DNA from: Streptomyces barkulensis | GTDB taxonomy: Bacteria > Actinomycetota > Actinomycetes > Streptomycetales > Streptomycetaceae | Length of the DNA: 64,000 nt | Assembly: GCF_002843305.1 (NCBI RefSeq) | Contig: NZ_PGSG01000030.1 | Location: forward strand, 40,604-104,603 | Reading direction: 5' to 3' | Shown here: in pieces, positions 9,401 through 21,004 of the stretch | How the letters are laid out: every line of letters starts with the position of its first letter | How positions within the stretch are numbered: the first letter of the stretch is position 1 | The notes under the pieces: generated by a model | Seen by the model: only the letters and a program-made list of their open reading frames with translations | Told to the model about the DNA's origin: nothing | Databases searched by the model: none | Position numbers and translations under genes: made by a program

Positions 9401-10903
9401 TCAGCCGGCGAACCAGCGCACCGGCGCGGGGCGCAGGTTCTCGTAGACGTGCTTGGTCTCGCGGTACTCGTCCAGCCCGGAGGGGCCGAGCTCGCGGCCG
9501 GTGCCGGAGCGGCCGAAGCCGCCCCACTCCGCCTGCGGCAGGTAGGGGTGGTAGTCGTTGATCCACACGGTGCCGTGGCGCAGCCGGGCGGCGACCCGGC
9601 GGGCGCGGGCGGTGTCGGCGGAGAAGACGGCGCCGGCCAGGCCGTACTCGGTGTCGTTGGCCAGGGCCACGGCCTCGTCCTCGGTGCGGAAGGTCTCCAC
9701 CGTCAGAACCGGGCCGAAGACCTCCTCGCGCACCACGCGCATCGTGCGGTCGCAGCGGTCCAGGATGGTCGGCGGGTAGAAGTAGCCGGTGGCCGGGAGG
9801 GTGTCTGAGGGCCCCGGGCGCTCTCCGCCGCAGCGTACGACGGCGCCCTCGGCGACCGCGGATGCGACGTACTCCTCGGCCTTGTCGAGCTGCTGCTGGG
9901 AGACGAGCGGGCCGCACTCGACGCCGGGCTCGGTGCCGCGGCCGAGCCGGATACGGCGGGCGCGGCGGGCGAGTTCGGTGACGAAGCGGTCGTGGACGGT
10001 CTCCTCCAGGATGAGGCGTCCGCCGGCCGAGCAGACCTGGCCGCTGTGGATGAAGGCGGCGTTGAGGGCCTGGTCGACGGCGGTGTCGAAGCCCTCCTCG
10101 GTGGCGCAGGCGTCGGCGAAGACGATGTTGGGGTTCTTGCCGCCCAGTTCCAGGGCGACCTTCTTGACCGTGGCGGCCGCGGCGGCGGCCACCTTGGTGC
10201 CGCTGGCCAGGCCGCCGGTGAAGGAGACCAGGTCCACGCCGGGGTGCTCCGACAGGCGGGCGCCGACCGGGTCGCCCGCGCCGGTGACCAGGCCCGCCAC
10301 GCCCGCGGGCAGGCCCGCCTCGGTCAGCAGCCGGATCAGGTGGACGGTGGACAGCGGGGTGATCTCGCTGGGCTTGACGACGAAGGTGTTGCCCGCGGCC
10401 AGCGCCGGGGCGATCTTCCAGCTCGCCTGGAGCAGCGGGTAGTTCCAGGGGGTGATCAGCGCGCAGACGCCGACCGGTTCGTGGACGACGACGCTGTGCA
10501 CGTCCGGGCTGCCCGCGTCCACCACGCGTCCGCCGGAGGTGCTCACGGCCTGGTCGGCGAAGTAGCGGAAGGCGGCGGTGACGTCGTCGACGTCCACGCG
10601 GCCCTCCTCGATGGTCTTGCCGGTGTCCATGGACTCGGTGAGCGCGATCTGCTCGCGGTCCCGCTGGAGGAGGTCGGCGGTGCGCCGCAGCAGTGCCGCC
10701 CGCTCGGCTACGGGGGTGCGCGGCCAGACGCCGGTGTCGAAGGCGCGGCGGGCGGCCTCGACGGCGGCGTCGACGTCCTCGGCGCCGCCCTCGGAGACGA
10801 CCGCGAGCACCGTCGCGTCGGCGGGGTCGAGGACCTCCCTGGTTCTTCCGGAGAGGGAGGGGCGCCACTCCCCGTCGATGTGCATGGTCTCGATTGCCGA
10901 CAC
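9401..10903 (-). CDS. betB: betaine aldehyde dehydrogenase
   Basis: This 500-residue NAD(P)-dependent aldehyde dehydrogenase has general base Glu252 in LELGGKNP and nucleophile Cys291 in SGQVCSAG. TPWNYPLLQASWK near residue 150-163 is the conserved cofactor-binding stretch. It should convert betaine aldehyde to glycine betaine. It is the first gene of the operon, 78 bp before the choline dehydrogenase. A long AT-rich upstream region suggests regulation, presumably by osmotic stress or choline. Assignment to BetB rather than another aldehyde dehydrogenase rests mainly on context. Confidence 0.85.
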   Translation of the reverse strand: MSAIETMHIDGEWRPSLSGRTREVLDPADATVLAVVSEGGAEDVDAAVEAARRAFDTGVWPRTPVAERAALLRRTADLLQRDREQIALTESMDTGKTIEEGRVDVDDVTAAFRYFADQAVSTSGGRVVDAGSPDVHSVVVHEPVGVCALITPWNYPLLQASWKIAPALAAGNTFVVKPSEITPLSTVHLIRLLTEAGLPAGVAGLVTGAGDPVGARLSEHPGVDLVSFTGGLASGTKVAAAAAATVKKVALELGGKNPNIVFADACATEEGFDTAVDQALNAAFIHSGQVCSAGGRLILEETVHDRFVTELARRARRIRLGRGTEPGVECGPLVSQQQLDKAEEYVASAVAEGAVVRCGGERPGPSDTLPATGYFYPPTILDRCDRTMRVVREEVFGPVLTVETFRTEDEAVALANDTEYGLAGAVFSADTARARRVAARLRHGTVWINDYHPYLPQAEWGGFGRSGTGRELGPSGLDEYRETKHVYENLRPAPVRWFAG

Positions 10904-11145
10904 GTTCCGTACTGCCTTCCTCGCATGGTGCTCTTGCCGCCCGGCGGGCCGAGCGACCCGGTCCCATGCCCCATACCGAGGAGTTCAATCTTTTAATCCA
11001 TGTCAAGTGGCATGCTTCACACATGGAACCATGATCATCAGGGTCCTATGTGAATGAATTTAAGGTAATGAACGGATATGGAGGACATTGCGGGCACTAC
11101 ATGACGCACCCGGATGAGTACGGGGAGCGGCCCGGCGCCGGAACG
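10904..11145. promoter_or_regulatory. upstream region of the betaine operon
   Basis: This gene-free stretch becomes unusually AT-rich at 10980-11100. It contains an inverted repeat CCATGT (10998-11003)/ACATGG (11021-11026) and a second palindrome ATGATCAT (11031-11038). These are plausible operator sites for osmotic or choline control of the minus-strand operon. No clear -35/-10 pair could be fixed. Confidence 0.35.
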
Positions 11146-11180
11146 CCGAAGGCCCCGGCTCTCCGAGCCGGGGCCTTCGG
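11146..11180. terminator. hairpin terminator after mdh
   Basis: A perfect 15-bp stem (11146-11160 with 11166-11180) and a five-base loop lie about 40 bp beyond the mdh stop codon. Confidence 0.75.
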
Positions 11181-11219
11181 TGCGCGGGTGTCCCGAAGCG
11201 GGATCGGCGCGGGGCCGGA

Positions 11220-12522
<1,303 letters not shown>

Positions 12523-13059
12523 TCAGCGGATCGTGAAGTGGACGATGTCCTCCAGGAAGGGGATCTCCAGCACCGGGGCGGGCTGCGCCATCAGCGCCAG
12601 CAGCACGATCGCCGTGCCCAGCACGCCGTAGGTCACCACGTCCGTGAAGCGGGAGCGCACCGCGAGCATCCCCACCGACGGCACGGCCCAGCGCAGCACG
12701 GCGCCGGTGAGCAGGGACAGGCCGACGGTCAGCAGACCCGCGCGGAAGTGGCCGAGCGTCACCAGCAGGCCGGCGGCCGTCCCGGCCAGCACGCACAGCA
12801 GCGGCCACTGCCGCGCGGGCGCGGGGGCGTCCCCGGGGGCCGCCCGCCCGCCCCCCTCGGGGCGGGCGGTGTCACGGGTGATCAGCGGGAACCGCCGGGA
12901 CCGGCGCCGGCCGGCGCCGGCACGCCCCCCGGCCTCCCGGCTCTGCTCGGCCTCCCGGCTCTGCTCGGTCTCCCGGCTCTGCTCGGTCTCCCCGGCCTCC
13001 CCGGTCTCTCGGGTCTCCCCGGTCCGCTCGGCCCCCGTCTCAGCCGACACGGTCCGCAC
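12523..13059 (-). CDS. DUF3017 domain membrane protein
   Basis: This protein of up to 178 residues has three predicted transmembrane helices in its C-terminal half ([20 protein letters not shown], the [16 protein letters not shown] region, and [19 protein letters not shown]), the DUF3017 layout. The N-terminus is disordered and carries three tandem copies of a six-residue unit ([12 protein letters not shown]) encoded by an 18-bp repeat. Two GTG starts are possible, at 13059 and 13050; both overlap the end of folD, implying co-transcription. Its function is unknown, although the folD-DUF3017 neighbourhood is typical of Streptomyces. Confidence 0.8.
   Translation of the reverse strand: MRTVSAETGAERTGETRETGEAGETEQSRETEQSREAEQSREAGGRAGAGRRRSRRFPLITRDTARPEGGGRAAPGDAPAPARQWPLLCVLAGTAAGLLVTLGHFRAGLLTVGLSLLTGAVLRWAVPSVGMLAVRSRFTDVVTYGVLGTAIVLLALMAQPAPVLEIPFLEDIVHFTIR
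12933..12986. repeat. three tandem 18-bp repeats in the DUF3017 gene
   Basis: Three consecutive copies of CCTCCCGGCTCTGCTCGG with one-base variation encode the repeated EQSRE(A/T) segment of the disordered N-terminus. Confidence 0.8.
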
Positions 13060-13912
13060 CCGCGGCGCGCTCCGCCGCCTCCACCACGTTGGCCAGCAGC
13101 ATCGCCCGTGTCATCGGGCCGACGCCGCCCGGGTTCGGCGAGAGCCACCCCGCGACCTCCGCGACGTCCGGGTGCACGTCACCGGCGATCTTCCCCGTCG
13201 CCGCGTCCCGGCTGACGCCCACGTCCAGCACGGCCGCGCCCGGCTTGATGTACTCGGGGCGGACCAGATGCGCCGCACCGGCCGCCGCCACCACGATGTC
13301 CGCCCGGCGCAGGTGCTCCCCCAGGTCCCGGGTGCCGGTGTGGCACAGGGTCACCGTCGCGTTCTCCGAGCGGCGGGTGAGCAGCAGTCCGATGGAGCGG
13401 CCGACGGTGATGCCGCGGCCGACGACGGCCACGTCCGCCCCGTCGATCTCCACCTTGTGGCGGCGCAGCAGCTCGACGATGCCGTTGGGGGTGCACGGCA
13501 GCGGGGCCCGCTCGTTGAGCACCAGGCGGCCGAGGTTCGTCGGGTGGAGCCCGTCGGCGTCCTTGGCCGGGTCCATCAGCTCCAGGACGCGGTTGGTGTC
13601 GATCCCGCGCGGCAGCGGGAGCTGCACGATGTAGCCGGTGCAGGACGGGTCCTCGTTGAGTTCGCGGACGACCGCCTCGATGTCCTCCTGGGAGGCGGTG
13701 CCGGGCAGCTCGCGCTGGATGGAGGCGATGCCCACCTGGGCGCAGTCGCGGTGCTTGCCCGCCACGTACTTCTGGCTGCCGACGTCGTCGCCGACCAGGA
13801 GCGTGCCCAGGCCGGGCTGGATGCCGCGCGCCTTCAGGGCTTCTACGCGGGCGGCGAGTTCGGTCTTGATCGCGGCTGCGGTGGCCTTGCCGTCGAGAAT
13901 CTGGGCGGTCAT
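13040..13912 (-). CDS. folD: bifunctional methylenetetrahydrofolate dehydrogenase/cyclohydrolase
   Basis: This 290-residue cytoplasmic enzyme interconverts 5,10-methylene-, 5,10-methenyl- and 10-formyl-tetrahydrofolate. The active-site motif YVAGK (Tyr49, Lys53), QLPLP, the PCTPNG stretch and the nucleotide-binding [11 protein letters not shown] are all present. The ATG at 13912 was chosen because GGAGG lies nine bases upstream and the protein then begins MTAQILDGK as in other FolD proteins; the frame is open further upstream but without a ribosome site. It supplies 10-formyl-THF to the PurH and PurN encoded nearby. Confidence 0.95.
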   Translation of the reverse strand: MTAQILDGKATAAAIKTELAARVEALKARGIQPGLGTLLVGDDVGSQKYVAGKHRDCAQVGIASIQRELPGTASQEDIEAVVRELNEDPSCTGYIVQLPLPRGIDTNRVLELMDPAKDADGLHPTNLGRLVLNERAPLPCTPNGIVELLRRHKVEIDGADVAVVGRGITVGRSIGLLLTRRSENATVTLCHTGTRDLGEHLRRADIVVAAAGAAHLVRPEYIKPGAAVLDVGVSRDAATGKIAGDVHPDVAEVAGWLSPNPGGVGPMTRAMLLANVVEAAERAAGADRVG

Positions 13913-14284
13913 GGGTGCCATCCTCCCGGATACGGGGGCCCGGTCTCCAATCGCGTCCGCACCACTCGGCTCCTTCGGCACGGAGAGTGAGAGGAGTGTC
14001 GCGGAACGCCTCGTTCCACGTCGCCGGCCGGGCCGGAGCGTTGCGGATTCGCCACAGCTCCCCGTCTTGTCTGGACAGCGTCATCCATCCCCACCAGCAT
14101 GGTCGCGGGTGCCGTGCCCGCGGGGGCCGACGGGTGCGGCGCACGGGGGAGGCACGCTCTTGTACGACCCGTTCCTCACGCAGCGGAGCTGCGGGGGCGC
14201 CGCGGTGTTCCTTCGGACGTCCCCCTGGACATCCCATCGGCCCCGACCGTCCCCGTTTCCCGTCCGCTCGTAAGGAAGACGCTC
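13913..14284. promoter_or_regulatory. divergent promoter region between folD and an RDD gene
   Basis: This 372-bp gene-free stretch has folD leaving to the left and an RDD-protein gene to the right, each with its own ribosome site. I compared the minus strand with the ZTP (pfl) riboswitch that often precedes folD; the conserved GUGACUGGC block is absent, so no riboswitch is called. No strong hairpin or -35/-10 pair was identified. Confidence 0.35.
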
Positions 14285-14956
14285 ATGAGCCACCCGCAGG
14301 ACCCCTACGGCCCGCCGCAGCCCGGTTACGGCCACCCGCAGCAGGGGGCCGCCCCGCAGGGCGCGTACCCCCAGCAGCCCCAGAACCCGCAGTACCAGGA
14401 CCCGCAGTACCCCCAGCAGCCCGGCGGAGCGTACGCCTCCTACTACCCCCAGCAGCCCCACGGCGGCGGCATGCCGCCGTACGCGGGCTGGGGCGCCCGG
14501 GTCGGCGCGACCCTGCTGGACGGCCTGATCATCGGCCTGATCCCCGGAATCCTGATATCCATCGGATACGCGCAGTTCCTCGGAGCGATCATCGACGCGG
14601 CCGACAGCTGCCCGATCGGTGACACGATCTGCGCGCAGAACGCGGCCGATGTGCCCGGCAGCGCCTGGCCGCTGATCGCCGTCGGCGCCCTGCTCTCCCT
14701 GGCCGGCCAGCTGTGGCTGGTCCACCAGGAGGGCAGGACCGGGCAGACCCCGGGCAAGAAGGCCCTGAAGATCAGCGTGCTGCGGGAGGCCGACGGGCAG
14801 CCGCTCGGCTTCGGCATGGCCTTCGTGCGCAAGCTGGCGCACTTCCTGGACGGCGCGGCCTGCTACATCGGCTACCTGTGGCCGCTGTGGGACGACAAGA
14901 AGCAGACCTTCGCCGACAAGGTGATCAAGAGCGTCGTCGTGAAGCGTCAGCAGTAG
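14285..14956 (+). CDS. RDD family membrane protein with Pro/Gln-rich N-terminus
   Basis: This 223-residue protein has an N-terminal disordered tail of about 60 residues built of PQ/QYP units. An RDD domain follows, starting with AGWGARVGATLLDGLIIG and containing QTPGKKALKISVLR, with three or four membrane helices. RDD proteins are membrane proteins of uncertain function; some have been linked to ion transport. GTAAGGAAG lies before the ATG at 14285. A second proline-rich membrane protein follows 232 bp downstream. Confidence 0.85.
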   Translation: MSHPQDPYGPPQPGYGHPQQGAAPQGAYPQQPQNPQYQDPQYPQQPGGAYASYYPQQPHGGGMPPYAGWGARVGATLLDGLIIGLIPGILISIGYAQFLGAIIDAADSCPIGDTICAQNAADVPGSAWPLIAVGALLSLAGQLWLVHQEGRTGQTPGKKALKISVLREADGQPLGFGMAFVRKLAHFLDGAACYIGYLWPLWDDKKQTFADKVIKSVVVKRQQ

Positions 14957-15050
14957 TCCCGTCCGCCGGTTCCTCCCCCGTTCCGGCGCGTCCGCGCATC
15001 TGCCGGGGATGCGCGGGCCGGTACGGGGAAGGGTGCTCCCTGAGGGAGTG

Positions 15051-15077
15051 GCGCGGCCCGCCCGGCGGGCGCCGCGC
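15051..15077. terminator. candidate terminator between the two proline-rich membrane genes
   Basis: A GC hairpin with a 7-bp outer and a 4-bp inner stem separated by a two-base bulge lies about 95 bp downstream of the RDD gene. Confidence 0.4.
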
Positions 15078-15188
15078 GAGGGCGCGGACATCGGGGGCCG
15101 TACCGCGGGGGGATCGCGGTACGGCCCCTCGGCGTCCGGTCACCGCACAGGCCGCCCCGAGGAACCGGAGGAACCGGAGGAGAACGCC

Positions 15189-15770
15189 ATGAGCAGCTCC
15201 GACCCGAACACCCCGAACGACCCCTACCGGAAGAACCCGTACGACCGGCCGCCCGGCGGGCCGGGCGGCCCGCCGGGCGGGCACCACAGCCCCTACGGCG
15301 GCCCCGGGGACCAGCCGCTGGCTCCGCCGCCCGGCCCGATGGGCTCCCCCGGCGGGCCACCCGGCGGGCCGCCCGGAGCGATGCCGGGCAAGGTCAACTC
15401 GTCCCGCATGATCTTCTTCATCACCGGCGGGCTCCAGGCCCTCTTCTCACTGCTGGCGATCGTCACCTTCGCCGCGGCCGAGGACGACCTGGAGGAGACC
15501 TACGGCGACCTGGGCGTGGGCACCGGGATCTACTACACGCTGTTCGTCTTCTTCCTGCTCCACGCGATCGCCGGCATCGTGCTGGCCGTGAAGTTCCCGC
15601 AGGGCGGAGGCGGACTGCGGATCTGGGGCATCGCCTGGTCGGCCGTCCTGGTGCTGGTCGGCCTGCTCACGCTGCCGCTCGGGCTGCTGTGGCTGGCGCT
15701 CGGCATCGTCTGCATCGTGCTGCTGTCCTCCGCCGAGTCGGCGGCCTGGTTCAACCGTCCGCGGGCCTGA
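15189..15770 (+). CDS. membrane protein with Pro/Gly-rich N-terminal tail
   Basis: The first 65 residues of this 193-residue protein are Pro/Gly-rich and disordered. They are followed by about four transmembrane helices ([76 protein letters not shown]). GGAGGAG is placed well before the ATG at 15189. I know of no defined function; similar proteins are usually annotated integral membrane protein. The layout parallels the RDD gene just upstream. Confidence 0.8.
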   Translation: MSSSDPNTPNDPYRKNPYDRPPGGPGGPPGGHHSPYGGPGDQPLAPPPGPMGSPGGPPGGPPGAMPGKVNSSRMIFFITGGLQALFSLLAIVTFAAAEDDLEETYGDLGVGTGIYYTLFVFFLLHAIAGIVLAVKFPQGGGGLRIWGIAWSAVLVLVGLLTLPLGLLWLALGIVCIVLLSSAESAAWFNRPRA

Positions 15771-15813
15771 GACCCGCGGACCCGAGGCCGCTGCGGCGGC
15801 CCGGACACACCGC

Positions 15814-15841
15814 AGGCCGCGCCCCCGCCGGGGCGCGGCCT
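15814..15841. terminator. bidirectional hairpin terminator
   Basis: A perfect 12-bp stem (15814-15825 with 15830-15841) and a four-base loop lie between two convergent genes, 15 bp from the purH stop. Confidence 0.75.
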
Positions 15842-15855
15842 GACGTGCGTCCACC

Positions 15856-17443
<1,588 letters not shown>

Positions 17444-17451
<8 letters not shown>

Positions 17452-18097
17452 GACCGAGAATGACCTTTCTTGCCTCGATGCGGTAGCCGTGGCGGGCGAT
17501 GCGTCGCACCGTGTCGACGAGCAGCCGCCGCTCGACTTCCTTGATCCGCTCGTGGAGCGTGGATTCGTCGTCCTCCTCCCGCACCTCGACCACGCCCTGG
17601 GCGATGATCGGGCCGGTGTCGACGCCGTCGTCGACGAAGTGGACGGTGCACCCGGTGACCTTCACGCCGTACGCGAGCGCGTCGCGCACGCCGTGGGCGC
17701 CGGGAAAGCTGGGGAGCAGGGCGGGGTGGGTGTTGACGAAGCGCCCGCCGAACCGGGCGAGGAACTCCTTGCCCACGATCTTCATGAAGCCGGCGGAGAC
17801 CACCAGGTCGGGCTCGTGGGCCGCCACCGCCTCGGCCAGCGCGCGGTCCCAGGCGTCCCGGCCGGCGTGGTCGCGCACGCGGCAGACGAAGGTGGGCAGC
17901 CCGGCGCGCTCGGCGCGCTCCAGCCCGGCGACGCCGTCGCGGTCGGCCCCGACGGCGACGATCTCGGCGCCGAAGGCGTCCGGCCGCTCCTCGGCGATGG
18001 CGTCGAGGAGCGCCTGGAGGTTCGTGCCCGAGCCCGATACGAGGACCACGACGCGGGCCGGGGAGTGGGCGGCGAAGGAACGGGAAGCGGAAGCCAC
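17444..18097 (-). CDS. purN: phosphoribosylglycinamide formyltransferase
   Basis: This 217-residue enzyme formylates GAR with 10-formyl-THF in purine synthesis. The substrate loop [16 protein letters not shown], the catalytic [12 protein letters not shown] segment and the folate-site [10 protein letters not shown] are present. The frame is open well upstream of 18097, but the family N-terminus ([10 protein letters not shown]) places the start at GTG 18097, with GAGAAGAG upstream. The gene overlaps purH by eight bases. Confidence 0.94.
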
Positions 18098-18220
18098 GAC
18101 GAGGCTCTTCTCGGATCTCTCGGTGGGACGGTGCGGCTTTGTACGGTCGTACGAATCCGTGGGGCGGACGAATCCGGGGAACCCTACGAAGCGGCCGACC
18201 GTCAGCAACGATACCGGCAC

Positions 18221-18260
18221 ACCGGGCGGCCCCCTCGGGACGGGGGGACGGCCGCCCGGT
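18221..18260. promoter_or_regulatory. hairpin in the purN divergent region
   Basis: Ten-base arms ACCGGGCGGC (18221-18230) and GCCGCCCGGT (18251-18260) have additional C/G pairing inside. It lies between purN and the divergent membrane protein gene. It could act as a transcription roadblock or 5' leader structure; its role is unclear. Confidence 0.35.
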
Positions 18261-18328
18261 AGCGTCAGGGCCACACATCGGCGAACGGCCCGGGGCCGGG
18301 ACGACATCTAGGGGAAGACACAGAGCAC

Positions 18329-19402
18329 ATGACGGACCGACGACGCCGCGCGGCCCCTGAGACCTCGACCGGGATCCCGACCGTTACCGCCCCGGGCCCG
18401 CTCCGGCTGCGGCCCCCCACCGGCCCGTCCCCCTCCGGCCCGCCTCCCTCCGGCCCGCCTCCCTTCGGCTCCTTCGGCGGCCCGCTCTCCGGCGGCCGGC
18501 TCTCCCGCGACCGGCTCCCCGGTGACCGGGAGGAGGACAACCCCTTCGCCGCGCCGCCCGAGGGCCGCCCCGAGCAGCCCTGGCGCCCGCGCGGATCCCA
18601 GGGGGCCGACCCGTCCGGCTCCTCCGGGTCGTCCGGGTCGTCCGATTCACCGGACTCCCCGCGAGGCGACGGGGACGGCGACGGCGACGGCCGGGGCGGC
18701 GACCGGCCGGAGGGCTCCTCACCCGACTGGGGCCGCAGGTGGAGCAGCCGCCAGCCGGGCCGCCAGAACGGCGGCTTCGGCAGCGGCGGCCGTCCGGAGC
18801 AGAACGGCGGGCAGAACGGCGGGCAGGGCGGCGCGCCCGGCGGCATGCGCTGGGACCCGACCGACCCCGTCCAGCGCCGGGCCCGGTACGCACTGGTCAT
18901 CGGCGGCTGGGGGCTGATCTTCGCCTTCTTCGGCCTCCCCTGGCTGGCGGTGCCGCTGGGCGCGCTGGCCGTGTACTGGGGCGTCGGCGCCATCCGCGGC
19001 AAGCCGGGCACCGGCGGCGGTACGGGCGTCGGCGCGGACGGCGGTGCGGACGTCGGCACCGGCGGCGGTACCGGGACCGGCCGGGCGGCGGCCCGGCCCG
19101 AGGACGTGGCCGGCACCGACCGCTCCACCGCGCCGGAGTCCGGCGCGGGCCGGGCGCCCGCCCCCGCCGGCCCGGAGGCCGGCCGTTCGGGCCGGCCTCA
19201 ACTGGCGGCGGCGGTGACCGGGCTGGTCACCGGGATCCTCGCACTGGTGATCATCGCCGCGCAGTTCACCGTCCAGCTCGTCTACCGCGACTACTTCGTC
19301 TGCGTCGAGGACGCCCTCACCAACTCCTCGCGCGAGGCGTGCGAACGGCATCTGCCCGAGCAGCTGCGCCCGCTGTTCGGTGAACCCGAACGCGGGGAGT
19401 GA
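18329..19402 (+). CDS. membrane protein with long disordered N-terminus
   Basis: In this 357-residue protein about 185 N-terminal residues are low-complexity (Pro/Gly/Ser/Asp-rich, including DGDGDGDG and QNGGQNGGQGG). Two hydrophobic helices follow (YALVIGGWGLIFAFFGL; WLAVPLGALAVYWGVGA), then a Gly/Thr linker, and a third helix (AAAVTGLVTGILALVIIAAQ) before a short C-terminus with two cysteines (VCVEDALTNSSREAC), probably extracytoplasmic. No named domain is recognised. It is divergent from purN. Function unknown. Confidence 0.8.
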   Translation: MTDRRRRAAPETSTGIPTVTAPGPLRLRPPTGPSPSGPPPSGPPPFGSFGGPLSGGRLSRDRLPGDREEDNPFAAPPEGRPEQPWRPRGSQGADPSGSSGSSGSSDSPDSPRGDGDGDGDGRGGDRPEGSSPDWGRRWSSRQPGRQNGGFGSGGRPEQNGGQNGGQGGAPGGMRWDPTDPVQRRARYALVIGGWGLIFAFFGLPWLAVPLGALAVYWGVGAIRGKPGTGGGTGVGADGGADVGTGGGTGTGRAAARPEDVAGTDRSTAPESGAGRAPAPAGPEAGRSGRPQLAAAVTGLVTGILALVIIAAQFTVQLVYRDYFVCVEDALTNSSREACERHLPEQLRPLFGEPERGE

Positions 19403-19470
19403 GGCGGGGCGCGGTCACGACGGGCGCGACGGGCGCGGGGAGCAGCCGGGAGCCTCGCGGCCGCCGAACG

Positions 19471-20844
19471 TCAGTGTCCGCGGGCCGGGCGCAGCCGCCA
19501 GGACCGCATGGCCAGGGCCGCCGGCACCCCCAGGGCGGCCGTCCAGCCCAGCGCCGCGGCCCCGGTGAGCCGCCAGTCCGGGCCGACATGGACCAGCGCC
19601 CCCGTGCCCAGCGGACCGCCCGCGCAGGCGGCCAGCACCGCCATCGCCGCGCCGCAGCCGCAGGCGGCCAGCGCGGCCGCGCCGGCGGTCGCCCGTCCGT
19701 CCAGCGCCGCGGGCCCTCCCCCGGCGGGCACGGCCGCGCGCGCCACGCACCACGCCGCGAGCAGCCCGCCCGCCAGGGGGACCGCAAGCGCCGCGGCCCA
19801 GGTCACGGGCGTGCCCGGCCCCTCGACCGGTACGGCCGCCAGCAGCGGGAAGTCCGGCAGCGGCGGCAGGCCGGTCACGGCCGCGGGCCGCACCGTGCTG
19901 CCTCCCCCGAGCGTGAACCCGGGGCCGAGGCCGTACGCCGCGCCCCAGACGGCCGCGTTGGGCGTCAGGGCCAGGGCCAGCAGCAGGACCGCCGCCAGCC
20001 CCGGCCACTCCGGGGTCGGCTGTTCCTGCGAGGGGAACGCGGCCCGCTGGGCGGTGGCCACATGCCACAGCAGGGCGCCCGCCGCCAGCAGTGCGCCCCC
20101 GGCGCACAGCGCCGCGGCCGACGCGGCGGCGCCGCGCAGGGCGGCGGACGCCCCGGCGCGGGTGAGCGCGGGCCGCTCCGCCCGCCGCCGCATCCGCCGC
20201 ATCCGGCGCAGGAGCCGCGGCGGGGCATCGGGCAGCGGCCGCCCCAGGCCCGTCCACGTTCCCGCCGCCGCGGCGGCGGCCGCGACGGCGGGCAGGCGCA
20301 GCGCGGCGCCCAGCGGATCGACCCGGATGGGGCCGGAGGCCGCGTAGCCGGTGACGGCCGCCGCGACCAGCAGGTATCCGGCGACGATCCAGCACGTGGC
20401 GCGCCATGCCGCACCTGTGTCCCCCGCGCCGGGATCAGTACCGGGGCCCGTACCGGGACCCCCGCCGGGGACTCGTGCGGGCACCGGTCCCCGGGCCGCG
20501 CCGCGGGCCGTGCGGTGGAGCAGCCACACCGGCACGGCGCACAGCAGCAGGGGCACCAGCCCGACCGGCGCGGGGGAACCGCTGAGGGTTTCGGTACGGA
20601 CGAGAGGGGCACCGTGTGCCACCAGCCAGAGGTCGGCGGCGATGCGCAGCGCGCCGCCGGGACCGTCGTCGGGGTGGGGCGAGGTGATCCACAGCAGTAT
20701 GACGAGGACTGCGATTCCGCCCAGGCCCAGGCCCGCGGCCATCACACCGTCGAGAAGGCGGTCGCGGGGAGGGACCGGCGCATGACGGATGAGCGCGAGG
20801 GCATGCGGGGGCGGTGAGGAGGGCGAGGCGTCGCGGCGGGTCAT
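19471..20844 (-). CDS. DUF6350 family (PerM-like) multi-pass membrane protein
   Basis: This 457-residue membrane protein has about ten hydrophobic helices and Pro/Gly-rich loops, matching the DUF6350 family that is annotated PerM-like in actinobacteria. The ATG at 20844 was chosen because the protein then begins with a short basic stretch (MTRRDASP) before the first helix; the upstream extension lacks a ribosome site. It is divergent from the sigma-like gene across an unusual palindromic region. A cell-division role is claimed for mycobacterial PerM only, so transfer to this gene is tentative. Confidence 0.8.
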   Translation of the reverse strand: MTRRDASPSSPPPHALALIRHAPVPPRDRLLDGVMAAGLGLGGIAVLVILLWITSPHPDDGPGGALRIAADLWLVAHGAPLVRTETLSGSPAPVGLVPLLLCAVPVWLLHRTARGAARGPVPARVPGGGPGTGPGTDPGAGDTGAAWRATCWIVAGYLLVAAAVTGYAASGPIRVDPLGAALRLPAVAAAAAAAGTWTGLGRPLPDAPPRLLRRMRRMRRRAERPALTRAGASAALRGAAASAAALCAGGALLAAGALLWHVATAQRAAFPSQEQPTPEWPGLAAVLLLALALTPNAAVWGAAYGLGPGFTLGGGSTVRPAAVTGLPPLPDFPLLAAVPVEGPGTPVTWAAALAVPLAGGLLAAWCVARAAVPAGGGPAALDGRATAGAAALAACGCGAAMAVLAACAGGPLGTGALVHVGPDWRLTGAAALGWTAALGVPAALAMRSWRLRPARGH

Positions 20845-20946
20845 GGGATACACGCCGACATGCTGCCAACAACGCCCGATTCGCCCGGGGAGCAGGGAAA
20901 AAGTCGATGTGTCGCACACAGTGCGCTATGCAGTTTTTTCATACAG

Positions 20947-20975
20947 TGCGGCGGTATGGCATCCATACCGCCGCA
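20947..20975. promoter_or_regulatory. 13-bp perfect palindrome upstream of sigma-like gene
   Basis: TGCGGCGGTATGG (20947-20959) and its exact complement (20963-20975) flank the three bases CAT. An ACAGTGCG direct repeat at 20918-20925 and 20943-20950 and a T6 run (20934-20939) lie beside it. The position, 30 bp before the start codon at 21005, suggests an operator or a 5' leader hairpin. Confidence 0.5.
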
Positions 20976-21004
20976 ATCATGACGACCCGTAGGGGGCGGC
21001 CAGC

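Noticed and set aside
13909..14084. minus-strand frame from ATG 14084 upstream of folD with a protein-like sequence ([14 protein letters not shown])
   Set aside because: The frame runs into folD out of phase, third-position GC falls along it, and no ribosome site or family match was seen. Probably chance.
13913..14284. ZTP (pfl) riboswitch upstream of folD
   Set aside because: A GGGGAGC block is present on the minus strand, but the conserved GUGACUGGC element and the terminal CCUGGGCA are missing.
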